Below, piece after piece: positions 39,529 to 49,083 of a stretch of 64,000 nt of DNA. Below the pieces are notes generated by a model that searched no databases, had not been told where the DNA came from, and saw only the letters and a program-made list of their open reading frames with translations. Both the position numbers and the translations under genes were made by a program. Source of the stretch: Nitrosospira briensis (GTDB taxonomy: Bacteria > Pseudomonadota > Gammaproteobacteria > Burkholderiales > Nitrosomonadaceae); the NCBI RefSeq assembly GCF_900115125.1, contig NZ_FOVJ01000003.1:124001-188000 (forward strand), given 5' to 3'. Positions within the stretch are counted from its first letter, which is position 1. Each line of letters opens with the position of its first letter.

Positions 39529-40338
39529 TCACCTGTTCAGTCTTCGAATTTCGTCACGTAACGCCATTACCTCCACTCGAAGGGCATCAATAGACGTGGT
39601 TCCCGGTAATTCGGCGTCAGGGTTATCAGCATCCCGGCCAATAAAAAAAGTGGCAAGGGTCGCGGTGACATAGCCGAACATTGCAAAACTGTAGAGCGCA
39701 AGAAAGAAACATAGCACACGACCCTCCGAGGTCTGGGGCCAGTACTCCGACCCCATCGTTGTCATGATCATTGCCGTCCACCATAAAGCGGAGCCGTAAC
39801 TGGTCAGACTGCGGCCCTCCGGGTTGTTGTTCTCAAGAGCATACATTCCCGCCGCGCCCGCGAAAGTAACAATCAGTGTCAGCAGGAAAACGTAGCCGAA
39901 CCCGCGCCTGTTCATGGCGGCCGACAAGGCACGCATGCCTCGATTGATGCTGCTGAGCACGCGCAACACCTTCATGCCGCGAGCAACACCGCCCAGCCTC
40001 GCCAAGCGAGTCAAGCGGAGCAGTTTTATAATACGAAATATCCGTAGGGCCGGGGCGAGAAGCGCGGCTGCACTTAACCAATTCCTCTTGAGATAATCAA
40101 CTCTGCGTGGCGCAAGCCATAGCTCAAGGACGAAATTGAGAACAAAGATTCCCCAGATAATATATCCGGTAAATTCCAGAAGCGGGTTTAGTCCCCAGAT
40201 TACTTCGACGACCAGCAACCCCAGCCATATGAAAGCCAGCACCAGCATGGGTATCTCGAACCACTCCTGCAACTGCTGCAGGAGTGTTTGGCGCTCGCTT
40301 GCGATGTTATCCCTTGAGGGGACCGGTTGTTCATCCAT
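39529..40338 (-). CDS. Voltage-sensor-type ion channel with atypical pore motif
   Basis: This 269-residue protein has six hydrophobic segments and an S4-like helix with basic residues every third position (LRIFRIIKLLRLTRLARLGG, residues about 98-117). A pore region follows (ALWWTAMIMTTMGSEYWP), then a last helix and a short C-terminal coiled coil (VEVMALRDEIRRL). This is the single-subunit, tetrameric Kv/NaChBac-like plan. The filter reads TMGSEY rather than the potassium signature TVGYGD, so ion selectivity is uncertain. GAGGAGGT lies upstream of the ATG and the gene begins 23 bp after the ABC permease, so it may be co-transcribed with the exporter. Confidence 0.85.
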   Translation of the reverse strand: MDEQPVPSRDNIASERQTLLQQLQEWFEIPMLVLAFIWLGLLVVEVIWGLNPLLEFTGYIIWGIFVLNFVLELWLAPRRVDYLKRNWLSAAALLAPALRIFRIIKLLRLTRLARLGGVARGMKVLRVLSSINRGMRALSAAMNRRGFGYVFLLTLIVTFAGAAGMYALENNNPEGRSLTSYGSALWWTAMIMTTMGSEYWPQTSEGRVLCFFLALYSFAMFGYVTATLATFFIGRDADNPDAELPGTTSIDALRVEVMALRDEIRRLNR

Positions 40339-40361
40339 CGTCTAACCTCCTCGACTGGATT

Positions 40362-41585
40362 TCATTCATACCGCAGCGCCTCCACTGGTTTTAACGCTGC
40401 CGCCTTTCTCGCGGGATAAAACCCGAAAAATATGCCGACTGCGGAAGCAAAGGCGAAGGCAAGTAGCACGGTGCCAAGCGTTATCACGACCACCATGCCC
40501 ACCGCCTGACTTACAGCCCAGGCGCCGCCGATACCAATGGCTATACCTGCAACGCCGCCCAGGATACAGATCACCAAGGCCTCAAGCAGAAATTGCGCGA
40601 GGATGGCGCGGCGGTTTGCGCCAATTGCCATGCGAATGCCGATTTCCCGTGTACGCTCGGTCACCGATACGAGCATGATATTCATGATGCCGATCCCGCC
40701 CACCAACAGTGATACCGAGGCAATTGCACCGAGCATGACGGACATCACCTTGGCTGCTCCCGAGGCGACGGCGGTAAGCGCTGCCATATTACGCACCGTG
40801 AAATCGTTTTCCACGCCTTCAGCAATGCGATGGCGCTGGCGCAGCAACTGATTCATCTCCGCTTCGGCTTCCTCCATCATCTCGGCCGATTCGGCCTGCG
40901 CCATCAGGAAACGTATCGTTCCGGGAAACTGGTTGCCGAAAACCTGGCGTTGCCCGGTGGTAAGGGGAATAAAAACCGCGTCGTCCTGGTCGCGCCCATC
41001 GAGACTCTGGCCCTTGACGCCAAGCACGCCGGCTACCAGAAAAGGGCTGTTCTTGATCCGCACCGTTTTTCCTGTCGGATCTTCGTCGCCGAACAGGTTT
41101 TTCGCCGTGAGTTGCCCCAGAAGGACAACGCGTGTGGCCGAACGCAAATCCACCTCGGTAAATAAAGCGCCGCTATCCGTCCCCCAGTCACGCACCTGGA
41201 AATAATCCGGGGTAACACCGGTGACTACCGTACTCCAGTTATTGGCACCGTAATTGAGTTGTGCGGTACCGGTAATGAGCGGGGCCGCAGCCTTGACTGA
41301 AGGCAGGCTGGCGATGGCTTGCGCATCCCCCATGGTCAGGGTTTGCACGCTGCCGCTAGCGGAACGCAGCGCGCCCGAGGAGGTTGCACCTGGCACGACA
41401 ATGAGCAGATTGCTGCCCATCGAGCTGATAGCCTGATTTACCATGGTCTGCGCCCCCTGACCGACAGCGAGCATCAATACGACCGCAGCCACGCCGATGA
41501 TCATGCCAAGCATGGTCAGGCCGGTGCGCATGCGATTGAGCCGCAATGCGCGAAGCGCTTCCCCAATAATAGCGAGCAGGCTCAC
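40362..41585 (-). CDS. ABC transporter permease, MacB-like
   Basis: This 407-residue protein has an N-terminal helix (RTGLTMLGMIIGVAAVVLML), a periplasmic MacB_PCD domain (TMGDAQAIASLPSVKAAAPL) and three C-terminal FtsX-type helices with VTERTREIGIRMAIGA. It is the membrane part of a MacAB-type tripartite or macrolide-type exporter. It starts with GTG overlapping the ATPase stop by 4 bp, so the two are translationally coupled. MacB of E. coli is a single polypeptide; here ATPase and permease are separate, as in many LolCDE/MacB-like operons. Confidence 0.9.
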   Translation of the reverse strand: MSLLAIIGEALRALRLNRMRTGLTMLGMIIGVAAVVLMLAVGQGAQTMVNQAISSMGSNLLIVVPGATSSGALRSASGSVQTLTMGDAQAIASLPSVKAAAPLITGTAQLNYGANNWSTVVTGVTPDYFQVRDWGTDSGALFTEVDLRSATRVVLLGQLTAKNLFGDEDPTGKTVRIKNSPFLVAGVLGVKGQSLDGRDQDDAVFIPLTTGQRQVFGNQFPGTIRFLMAQAESAEMMEEAEAEMNQLLRQRHRIAEGVENDFTVRNMAALTAVASGAAKVMSVMLGAIASVSLLVGGIGIMNIMLVSVTERTREIGIRMAIGANRRAILAQFLLEALVICILGGVAGIAIGIGGAWAVSQAVGMVVVITLGTVLLAFAFASAVGIFFGFYPARKAAALKPVEALRYE

Positions 41586-42331
41586 GCCAACACCCCGGCG
41601 TCATGCACTACGCGGCCATCCTGCAAACGGACCAGGCGGCGTGTACAGGCGGCAATATCGTCCTCGTGAGTGACAAGCACAATGGTAATGCCCTGCTCGC
41701 GATTGAGCTGCTGAAAAACCGCCATGATTTCACGGCTGGTTTGGGTATCGAGATTGCCGGTGGGCTCGTCGGCAAGTATAAGCTGTGGATTGTTGACCAA
41801 TGCGCGGCTGATGGCAACGCGCTGCTGCTGTCCGCCAGACAGTTGATTGGGTTGATACGCGGCAAAATTCCCCAGGCCGGTCTGATGCAATAGTTCCAGG
41901 GCGCGCTTGCGGCTGTCCGAGCGGTTCACGCCTGCGTACAGTAACGGCGTTGCCACGTTGTCCAGCGCCGTCATGCGTTTCAACAGATTGAAGCCCTGGA
42001 ATACAAATCCGATGTTGCGATTGCGCACGCGCGCAAGCTCATCATCCGAAAGCAGGGCAATATCGCGTTCGTCGAGCCAGTAGTGCCCGCTGGTGGGTGT
42101 GTCGAGACAGCCGAGTATGTTCATCAACGTGGATTTCCCCGAACCGGAATGTCCCATGATTGCGACAAACTCTCCGCGATGTATGGAGAGGCTCACGTCA
42201 AACAGTACCTGGCTGTTCACCGTCCCGCCCCCCTTGCTTCCAGCAGCGCCGCTATCCAGACTATAAATTTTGCAGAGATTCTCTACCTGGATCAGCGGTT
42301 CGCCGGAGCCGGTTTGCTCAGGTAGCGCCAT
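41582..42331 (-). CDS. ABC transporter ATP-binding protein, MacB/LolD-like
   Basis: This 249-residue ATPase has Walker A ([15 protein letters not shown]), the Q-loop, the [16 protein letters not shown] signature, Walker B ([12 protein letters not shown]) and the His of the H-loop (LVTHEDD). The motifs are of the LolD/MacB subfamily that drives lipoprotein or peptide/macrolide export. It overlaps the adaptor gene by one base and the permease by four, in a tight three-gene operon. Confidence 0.95.
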   Translation of the reverse strand: MALPEQTGSGEPLIQVENLCKIYSLDSGAAGSKGGGTVNSQVLFDVSLSIHRGEFVAIMGHSGSGKSTLMNILGCLDTPTSGHYWLDERDIALLSDDELARVRNRNIGFVFQGFNLLKRMTALDNVATPLLYAGVNRSDSRKRALELLHQTGLGNFAAYQPNQLSGGQQQRVAISRALVNNPQLILADEPTGNLDTQTSREIMAVFQQLNREQGITIVLVTHEDDIAACTRRLVRLQDGRVVHDAGVLA

Positions 42332-43479
42332 CAGAACATTCTGAACTTGAGTTTGCTGCCGGATTTTTCCTTATCGGTGGCTTCCCGGATTATCAGATTA
42401 TCGCCTTCCCTGATTTCGCCTTCCACGATTTCCGTGAAGTTGTTATCGGAAATACCGGTTTTCACATCCACAGCCATAGCTTTGCCTTCTTCCGCTCGGT
42501 AAAGCAGGTGCTTGCCTGGCTGCCCAGCGACTGTCCCGGAAACCAGATCGGCCGCGGCGGGCCTGTAGCGTAGCGCCGCATTTGCGACCCGTAGCACTGC
42601 TTTTTTCTGATTCGTGGTAAAGCGTACGTTGGCGGTCATGCCAGGCAGCAAAGCCCCATCTTCATTGGGTACCGCAACGATCACATTATATGACACCACA
42701 TTTTGCTGAATGGTGGGGTTGAGGCGTACCTGTTCCACAGTACCGGCGAACTCGCGCTCCTGATATGCGTCCACCGTGAAATGTACCGCCTGACCGAGGT
42801 GTATCTGCCCGATATCCGCCTCGGCTATGCTGGTATCGATTTGCATCTCACGCAAATCCTGCGCGATCTGGAACAGGGTGGGTGTCTGGAAGCTTGCTGC
42901 TACGGTCTGGCCAATATCCACATTACGTGCGATCACTACGCCCGAAATCGGTGAACGGATAACACTGTAATTGAGATTGGTTCGGTCGCGCTCCAGTTGG
43001 GCCACGTTTGCCGCAAGCTGGGCGCGAGCTGCTTCCAGTTGTTGTTCGAATGTATCCAGTGCCTCCGCGGAGATAAAGCCCTGTTCCCGCAGGACGCGAT
43101 TACGTATCATCCTGTTTTTTGCCAGCTCCAGGGTAGCTCGAGCATTGCTGACATTGGCTTCCGAAAGCCGCAGTTGGGCTCGAAACAACGATGGATCAAG
43201 TTCAACCAATATTTGTCCCGCCTTGACCGGGTCATTGAAGTCAGCATGCAATTTGTAAGCAGTGCCCGATACCTGCGTACCGACATTAACCAGTACGACC
43301 GGGTTAAGCGTACCGTTTGCCGAAATGACTTGTACGATATCACCGCGGTCAACTGCTTGCGTCTTGTACTTTTCCTGTACCGATCCAGGTTTGGTTGTCC
43401 AGTACCATAAGCCTGCCGTAGTGGCTGCCAGCAGGGTGAACAGGATGGTAAGCAGCCTGGTGCGTGGGTTAAGAGACAT
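42331..43479 (-). CDS. Periplasmic adaptor (membrane fusion protein), MacA-like
   Basis: This 382-residue protein has an N-terminal membrane anchor (LLTILFTLLAATTAGLWYWT), a barrel-sandwich/lipoyl domain (VNVGTQVSGTAYKLHADFND), an alpha-helical hairpin coiled coil (residues about 105-180) and a C-terminal membrane-proximal domain with GITSDNN-like sequence (VKTGISDNNFTEIVEGEI). It would link the ABC pump to an outer-membrane channel of the TolC type, which is not in this window. It is the first gene of the operon. Confidence 0.9.
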   Translation of the reverse strand: MSLNPRTRLLTILFTLLAATTAGLWYWTTKPGSVQEKYKTQAVDRGDIVQVISANGTLNPVVLVNVGTQVSGTAYKLHADFNDPVKAGQILVELDPSLFRAQLRLSEANVSNARATLELAKNRMIRNRVLREQGFISAEALDTFEQQLEAARAQLAANVAQLERDRTNLNYSVIRSPISGVVIARNVDIGQTVAASFQTPTLFQIAQDLREMQIDTSIAEADIGQIHLGQAVHFTVDAYQEREFAGTVEQVRLNPTIQQNVVSYNVIVAVPNEDGALLPGMTANVRFTTNQKKAVLRVANAALRYRPAAADLVSGTVAGQPGKHLLYRAEEGKAMAVDVKTGISDNNFTEIVEGEIREGDNLIIREATDKEKSGSKLKFRMF

Positions 43480-43585
43480 ATGGAAACGTGGTGACCGGGG
43501 ATAGCGATGCCAGGCGGCAAAAACAAAAAGGCAGAATGTTACCTGAGTATAAGAAGTTTATGAATCAGGGAGTTTATAATCCCGC

Positions 43586-43600
43586 GGCACGGCACGGCAC
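43586..43600. repeat. Short GGCAC tandem repeat (3 copies)
   Basis: GGCAC occurs three times in tandem in the intergenic space upstream of the adaptor gene. No function is apparent. Confidence 0.4.
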
Positions 43601-43722
43601 GGGGCATTGAGGCATGGCGGCTCAGGGAAACCTGGGAACGGGTGAAGGCCGGAGGACACTCCAGCTGAGCAATGGCAGGATCGATTGTCGTCCATCGCCG
43701 AAACAAGGTGGCTTGCCGGAGC

Positions 43723-45369
43723 TTATTTCGCATCGGCCTGGCTGGCGGCGAGCTCGCGCAATTCCTTGAGGCGTGCTTCTGCACTCGACATCTGGTAAAA
43801 ATCGCCATCGCCGCTTTCCAGCGCGATCTGCAACTGTTCAATGGCGGCGGGGAATTCTCCCTGCCGTGTGTAAACTTCCGCTTGCGCGCGATGCTGCGAC
43901 GTGAGGTTGCCAAGCGCTTCGTGTGTTTCGGCCTGTAATTTGTAGAGACGCACGTCATTCGGGTTGAACTGCAATTGCCGGGTTATGAACTCGAGCGCAC
44001 TGCCTGCATTGCCACCGCGCAGGAGTGCCTTGGCATAGTCGTATGCCAAGGCCCGGTGCTGAGGGAATATTTCCAGCGCGGTTTCATAGATGGCCAGCGC
44101 TTCGCTGGTTTGTCCGGCTGCGAGTTTTACTCGAGCAGCCAGGGTCTCGATCATTGCATTGAGCGGCGTTGCTACGCTTTTAACCTGGATGGAGGTACCC
44201 AGGCTGTGATTTTCCAGCATTTCATCCATTGGGTCAGACTGCAAGGCATCATACAGACGTCCCAACTCCTTATCCGCGCGCAGATAGTCCCCGCCTCGCA
44301 GCAAGGCATGGACGAGGCCGTAACGTTCCACGGCCTCATTGGTGTATCGCTTCTCGGACAGAATCGAGTCGAAATACCTTATCGCATCGACAGGCTTTTC
44401 GACAGACGCACGCAGCTTGGCGCGCACGAGCTGGAAATCCAGACTGTCGGGAATCTGCCGGTAAGGCATATTGTGAGTGCGGTTCTCGATATCCGCGATA
44501 CGCTCATATGTGATTGGATGCGTGCGCAGATAAGACGGAGCACCATTCTCGTGGAACCGCGAGGCTTTTTGCAGATGCTCGAAAAATGCAGGCATCCCGC
44601 GCGGATCAAGCCCTGCGCCGACCAATATGTTCAGGCCAATACGATCAGCCTCTTTTTCATGGTCACGGGTAAAGTCCAGTTGCGATTGAATCTGGCGTGC
44701 TTGCGAGGCGACCAGAATGGCCTGCCCTGCCTGGGAATTGGAACGTGAAGCCAGAATCGCCAATGCCATCGACGCTAGCGAGGTAATGATGTTGTATTTT
44801 TGCGCGGAAATCATGCGCGCGAGATGTTTCTGGGTAACATGCGCGATTTCATGCGCCATTACGCCGGCCAGTTCGGACTCGGTTTGCGCCGCAAGAATAA
44901 GCCCGGTGTTGAAGCCCATGAAGCCGCCGGGCAAGGCAAACGCATTAATGGTCGGATCTTGCAGCGCAAAAAATTCGAACTCCTGGTCGGAGTGGGCCTC
45001 GTTCGAGCTGAGGATCAGCCTTGTGCCGAGGTTGCCGAGATAGCCGGCGATTTCCGCGTCATCCAGATAGCTCGGGTCGGCGCGGATTTGCGTCATGATC
45101 TTGAGGCCGAGGTCTCGTTCCTGCTTTAGTGAAATAGTTGCCTGCGATACGTCACCAAGTTCGGGTAGCTCGCTGGCAAAAACGTCCGGCGTCAACAATT
45201 TCAGGTAACTTTTGCCAGCGCGGATACTCGACATGATTTCCAGGCCGAGCTCCTGTTCCTGCCGGTGCAAGATTGTGGTTGGTGATGCATCGGGTTTGAA
45301 TAGTCCATCGGCAAAAACATTTTGTGTAAATATCATTGCCAATATAGCCGCTACATAGCGCGTTTTCAT
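43723..45369 (-). CDS. Periplasmic M48 metalloprotease with TPR repeats (BepA/YfgC-like)
   Basis: This 548-residue protein has a signal peptide (MKTRYVAAILAMIFTQNVFA), the zinc motif HEIAH at residues 173-177 (AHEIAHVTQKH) and the third ligand in DHEKEADRIGL. Helical TPR-like repeats follow in the C-terminal half (AIYETALEIFPQHRALAYDY, LEFITRQLQFNPNDVRLYKL). It fits the BepA/YfgC type, which oversees outer-membrane protein assembly. An extra N-terminal segment (QELGLEIMSSIRAGKSY, near residue 40) repeats a motif seen again near residue 88 (RDLGLKIMTQIRADPSY), which looks like an internal duplication. It sits alone between the exporter operon and glnB. Confidence 0.88.
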   Translation of the reverse strand: MKTRYVAAILAMIFTQNVFADGLFKPDASPTTILHRQEQELGLEIMSSIRAGKSYLKLLTPDVFASELPELGDVSQATISLKQERDLGLKIMTQIRADPSYLDDAEIAGYLGNLGTRLILSSNEAHSDQEFEFFALQDPTINAFALPGGFMGFNTGLILAAQTESELAGVMAHEIAHVTQKHLARMISAQKYNIITSLASMALAILASRSNSQAGQAILVASQARQIQSQLDFTRDHEKEADRIGLNILVGAGLDPRGMPAFFEHLQKASRFHENGAPSYLRTHPITYERIADIENRTHNMPYRQIPDSLDFQLVRAKLRASVEKPVDAIRYFDSILSEKRYTNEAVERYGLVHALLRGGDYLRADKELGRLYDALQSDPMDEMLENHSLGTSIQVKSVATPLNAMIETLAARVKLAAGQTSEALAIYETALEIFPQHRALAYDYAKALLRGGNAGSALEFITRQLQFNPNDVRLYKLQAETHEALGNLTSQHRAQAEVYTRQGEFPAAIEQLQIALESGDGDFYQMSSAEARLKELRELAASQADAK

Positions 45370-45608
45370 GTCGATAAGATAGTTCTCTCAGGGCGAAGTT
45401 CCTTCGCCGAGCAGGGCGGATATTCGGAGGTGCTGAGGTGGGGAGAGATAAGGGGGAGTATGCTTTTCGGCGGCGACCGTGCGGCGCAGGGAAAGGACCG
45501 GTGGGGTGAACATATAAAAAAAGCGGGCTGTTTTTTCCGGCTGAAACTGTCTGGAACAAAGCTTTTTATTTGCTCGGGTATAACTTTTCCCTGTCGCAGG
45601 CAAACACC

Positions 45609-45992
<384 letters not shown>

Positions 45993-46029
45993 TTATTTTG
46001 TTTATAAATAAAAGATATCAGAAAAACCT

Positions 46030-46045
46030 CGCGCGATTCGTGCCA
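46030..46045 (-). promoter_or_regulatory. Candidate sigma54 promoter upstream of glnB
   Basis: The minus strand reads TGGCACGAATCGCGCG. The -24 element TGGCACG matches perfectly and a GC lies at the -12 position with correct spacing, although the TT before it is GC. It is about 83 bp upstream of glnB, where NtrC-activated promoters usually lie. Confidence 0.45.
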
Positions 46046-46063
46046 GGTGAACTTGGCGGTTCA

Positions 46064-47680
46064 TTAAAACTCGTCCAGATACCGTGCTGTGATAGGGTAG
46101 CGCCAGTCTTTACCGAAGCCTCGTTGAGTGATGCGAGGGCCAATGGGCGACTGGCGGCGCTTGTGTTCACTCAGGCGGACAAGATGCACCACGCGTCGCA
46201 CGTCGGCTTCGGCGTAGTCCATGCTGAGAATTTCGCTGAGCGACAAATCATGCTCCATATACGCTTCGATGATGCTATCGAGTACTTCGTACGGTGGCAG
46301 GCTATCCTGATCGGTCTGGTCCGGCCGGAGTTCAGCTGAGGGCGCACGGTTGATCACGCGCTCGGGGATAATACTTCCCAGAGTGTTGCGGTGGTGGCAA
46401 AGCTGATACACCATGGTTTTTTTTATATCTTTCAATACCGCGAAGCCGCCCGCCATGTCGCCGTACAGGGTGCAGTACCCCACCGCCATTTCGGACTTGT
46501 TGCCGGTGGTGAGCACGATGGAACCATACCTGTTCGATAACGCCATCAGCAGATTGCCGCGTATGCGTGCCTGCAAATTTTCTTCCGTGACGTCGGCCCG
46601 GCCGTGCTGGGGCAGGGCCAGGAGCTCATGGGCCAGCGTTTGCCGATATTCTTCAAATACCGTATCTATGGGAATTTCGCAGTAATGCACCCCCATTGCC
46701 CGCGCCATGGCGCGCGCGTCCGACAGGCTGATATCTGCGGTAAATCGAGATGGCATCATTACTGCCCTCACTTTATCGGCGCCCAACGCATCCACGGCGA
46801 TTGCCAGCGTGAGTGCCGAGTCTACTCCGCCGGAGAGACCGAGCAGGACGCCCGGTATGCCATTTTTACCCACATAATCCTTGACGCCAAGGCACAGTGC
46901 GCTATAGATCGACGCTTCCAGAGGTCGGGACGTGGGCATTTTCCCGCGTATGGGGATGCCGTTCTGAAGTTCGATGAGGCCGAGGGTTTCCTTGAACTCA
47001 TCAAATTGGTGGGTCAATTCACCTTTGTGGTTCATGGCAAAGGAAGCGCCGTCGAATACCAGCTCATCCTGTGCACCAGTCATATTGGCGTAAACGAAGG
47101 AAAGCCCCGTTTCATTGATACGCTCGCGTATAACCTCATAACGCAAAGCTTGCTTGCGCATATGGTAGGGGGAAGCATTCAGTACCAGGATTATGTCTGC
47201 TCCCGCCTCCTTGGCGCAAGCCGCCGTTCTTTTTTGCCAGATATCGGCGCAAATATTGATGGAGAACTTTATCCCTTCCAGATCGAATACGCAGGGATGG
47301 GCGCCGGGCGCAAAATAACGGCGCTCATCGAATACAAAATCGTTGGGGAGCTCATTCTTGAAATATGTTGCGATTATTTTACCGTCGCGTATCAGTGAGG
47401 CGGCATTATGCAGTTTATTATCCGCGAGATGAGGATGGCCTATGAGCAAAGCCACGCCATTTATTCTTGCTGCAAGGTTCGCCATCGCTTTTCCGCACGC
47501 TTCGCGGAATCCCTCGCGCAATAACAGGTCTTCCGGCGGATAGCCGGACAGCGCCAACTCGGGCGTAATAACCAGCTTTGCACCCGATTGTTTCGCCCGA
47601 TTGGCGTAATCGAGGATCTTCCTGGCGTTGCCGCCAAGGTCGCCGACTGTACAATTGATTTGGGCGATGGCGAGCTTCAT
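46064..47680 (-). CDS. nadE: Glutamine-dependent NAD+ synthetase
   Basis: NadE amidates nicotinate adenine dinucleotide to NAD+, here using glutamine. The start MKLAIAQINCTVGDLGGN gives about 538 residues; an upstream extension of the frame has no family character. The N-terminal nitrilase-type glutaminase has the E/K/C triad segments (VITPELALSGYPPEDLLL, YFKNELPN, SINICADIWQ), and the C-terminal synthetase has the ATP-binding LLGLSGGVDSALTLAIA. It is followed by glnB on the same strand; P-II control of NadE-Gln has been reported in other proteobacteria. It diverges from a FemAB-like gene. Confidence 0.95.
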   Translation of the reverse strand: MKLAIAQINCTVGDLGGNARKILDYANRAKQSGAKLVITPELALSGYPPEDLLLREGFREACGKAMANLAARINGVALLIGHPHLADNKLHNAASLIRDGKIIATYFKNELPNDFVFDERRYFAPGAHPCVFDLEGIKFSINICADIWQKRTAACAKEAGADIILVLNASPYHMRKQALRYEVIRERINETGLSFVYANMTGAQDELVFDGASFAMNHKGELTHQFDEFKETLGLIELQNGIPIRGKMPTSRPLEASIYSALCLGVKDYVGKNGIPGVLLGLSGGVDSALTLAIAVDALGADKVRAVMMPSRFTADISLSDARAMARAMGVHYCEIPIDTVFEEYRQTLAHELLALPQHGRADVTEENLQARIRGNLLMALSNRYGSIVLTTGNKSEMAVGYCTLYGDMAGGFAVLKDIKKTMVYQLCHHRNTLGSIIPERVINRAPSAELRPDQTDQDSLPPYEVLDSIIEAYMEHDLSLSEILSMDYAEADVRRVVHLVRLSEHKRRQSPIGPRITQRGFGKDWRYPITARYLDEF

Positions 47681-47807
47681 GGTGAGGGAGGGATGGGATT
47701 CCGACTCTTTAGGTGGTAATCGGGCAATAGGGCAAGTAATAACCGGTCGAATAATACCAGAACGAACCGTCTTGCGCGGATGGCGCGCAGGCGCGACAAT
47801 CCTCATG

Positions 47808-48965
47808 ATGTCCAAGTTCACGATACATATAGCCGATTCTCTTCAGGATATCCCTGTCGCCGCATGGAACACGCTGGCGGGAGATGATCCATTTCTCCGG
47901 CATGAGTTCTTCTCCGCTCTGCATGAATCCGGATGCGTCTCCAGGGAAACCGGATGGTCACCGCAATTCATTACGTTGTGGGAACGAAGTATCTTGCGTG
48001 GCGGTATGCCGCTATATCAAAAAAGCCACTCGTATGGGGAGTATGTTTTTGATTGGGCCTGGGCAAACGCCTATCAACGCTATGGCCATGCCTATTATCC
48101 CAAACTGTTGAGCGCGATACCTTTCAGCCCGGTAACGGGACGGCGGCTAATGGCAGAGACTGTGGCGCACCGCGCCTTGCTCATCTCCGCTGCAATGAAG
48201 ATCGGGCAGGAGAGCAATCGCGGCGCAACCGTCTCATCGTTTCATTGTCTTTTTCCACAGGAGCATGAAGCACGGGAAATGGAAGCGGCGGGGATGACCC
48301 TGCGCCAGGGGATTCAGTTTCACTGGAAAAACCGGGAGGAAGGGAAGTACGAGAATTTCGAAGACTTTCTGGGAGGGATGAGCCATGGCAAGCGCAAGAA
48401 AATCCGGCAGGAGCGGCGAAAGGTCCATGCTTCAGGTATCCGTTTCCAGTGGCTGTCCGGGCACGACATCAGCAACGCGTGCTGGCGTTTTTTTGTCGAC
48501 TGTTACAACAAGACTTATGACGATCACCGCTCCATGCCATACCTCAATCTGGAATTCTTTGTGCAACTTGGCAAGAGCATGCCGGAGAATATACTGCTGA
48601 TTCTGGCTTTGCGGGGAGACGAACCAATTGCGGCGGCACTTAACCTGCATAACTCGCACACCCTTTACGGACGCTACTGGGGTACGAAAGAATTCATTCC
48701 GGGGCTACATTTCGAGACTTGCTACTATCAGGCGATTGATTACTGTATCGCGCATGGCATCGAATTATTCGAGGGGGGCGCACAGGGTGAACACAAGCTC
48801 GCGCGCGGTTTTCTCCCTGTCCGCACCTGGTCTGCTCACTGGCTTGCCCATCCCGAATTTGCTGCCGCCATCGGTGATTATCTGGGAAGGGAAGCGCAGG
48901 ACATTGATCATTATTTGAACGAACTGAACGACAGCTCACCTTTCAGGAAAGAGGTGGGTAAATGA
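47808..48965 (+). CDS. FemAB/DUF482-like GNAT acyltransferase
   Basis: This protein of about 385 residues (ATG at 47808, with an alternative ATG one codon earlier) belongs to the FemAB_like/peptidogalycan biosynthesis class, with AWNTLAGDDPFLRHEFFSAL, WAWANAYQRYG, MSHGKRKKIRQERRKV and the LYGRYWGTKEFIPGLHFETC region. The fold is a GNAT-like pair, and the substrate is not known. A longer frame upstream overlaps nadE antisense and is unlikely. It diverges from nadE and is followed by a Nudix gene after 118 bp. Confidence 0.85.
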   Translation: MSKFTIHIADSLQDIPVAAWNTLAGDDPFLRHEFFSALHESGCVSRETGWSPQFITLWERSILRGGMPLYQKSHSYGEYVFDWAWANAYQRYGHAYYPKLLSAIPFSPVTGRRLMAETVAHRALLISAAMKIGQESNRGATVSSFHCLFPQEHEAREMEAAGMTLRQGIQFHWKNREEGKYENFEDFLGGMSHGKRKKIRQERRKVHASGIRFQWLSGHDISNACWRFFVDCYNKTYDDHRSMPYLNLEFFVQLGKSMPENILLILALRGDEPIAAALNLHNSHTLYGRYWGTKEFIPGLHFETCYYQAIDYCIAHGIELFEGGAQGEHKLARGFLPVRTWSAHWLAHPEFAAAIGDYLGREAQDIDHYLNELNDSSPFRKEVGK

Positions 48966-49083
48966 TCTTGCCTTTTCCAGGGCCTTGATCAGGGCATTTG
49001 GGCGGGGTTGCGCTCTTGCGCGCTGGTCTGAAAAACGCGAGAGCTTGCAGCGTTCGCCTGCATATAACGATTAGAGCATTTTC

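Noticed and set aside
46604-47398. 264-codon plus-strand frame opposite nadE
   Set aside because: It is antisense to the clear NAD synthetase and shows no motif.
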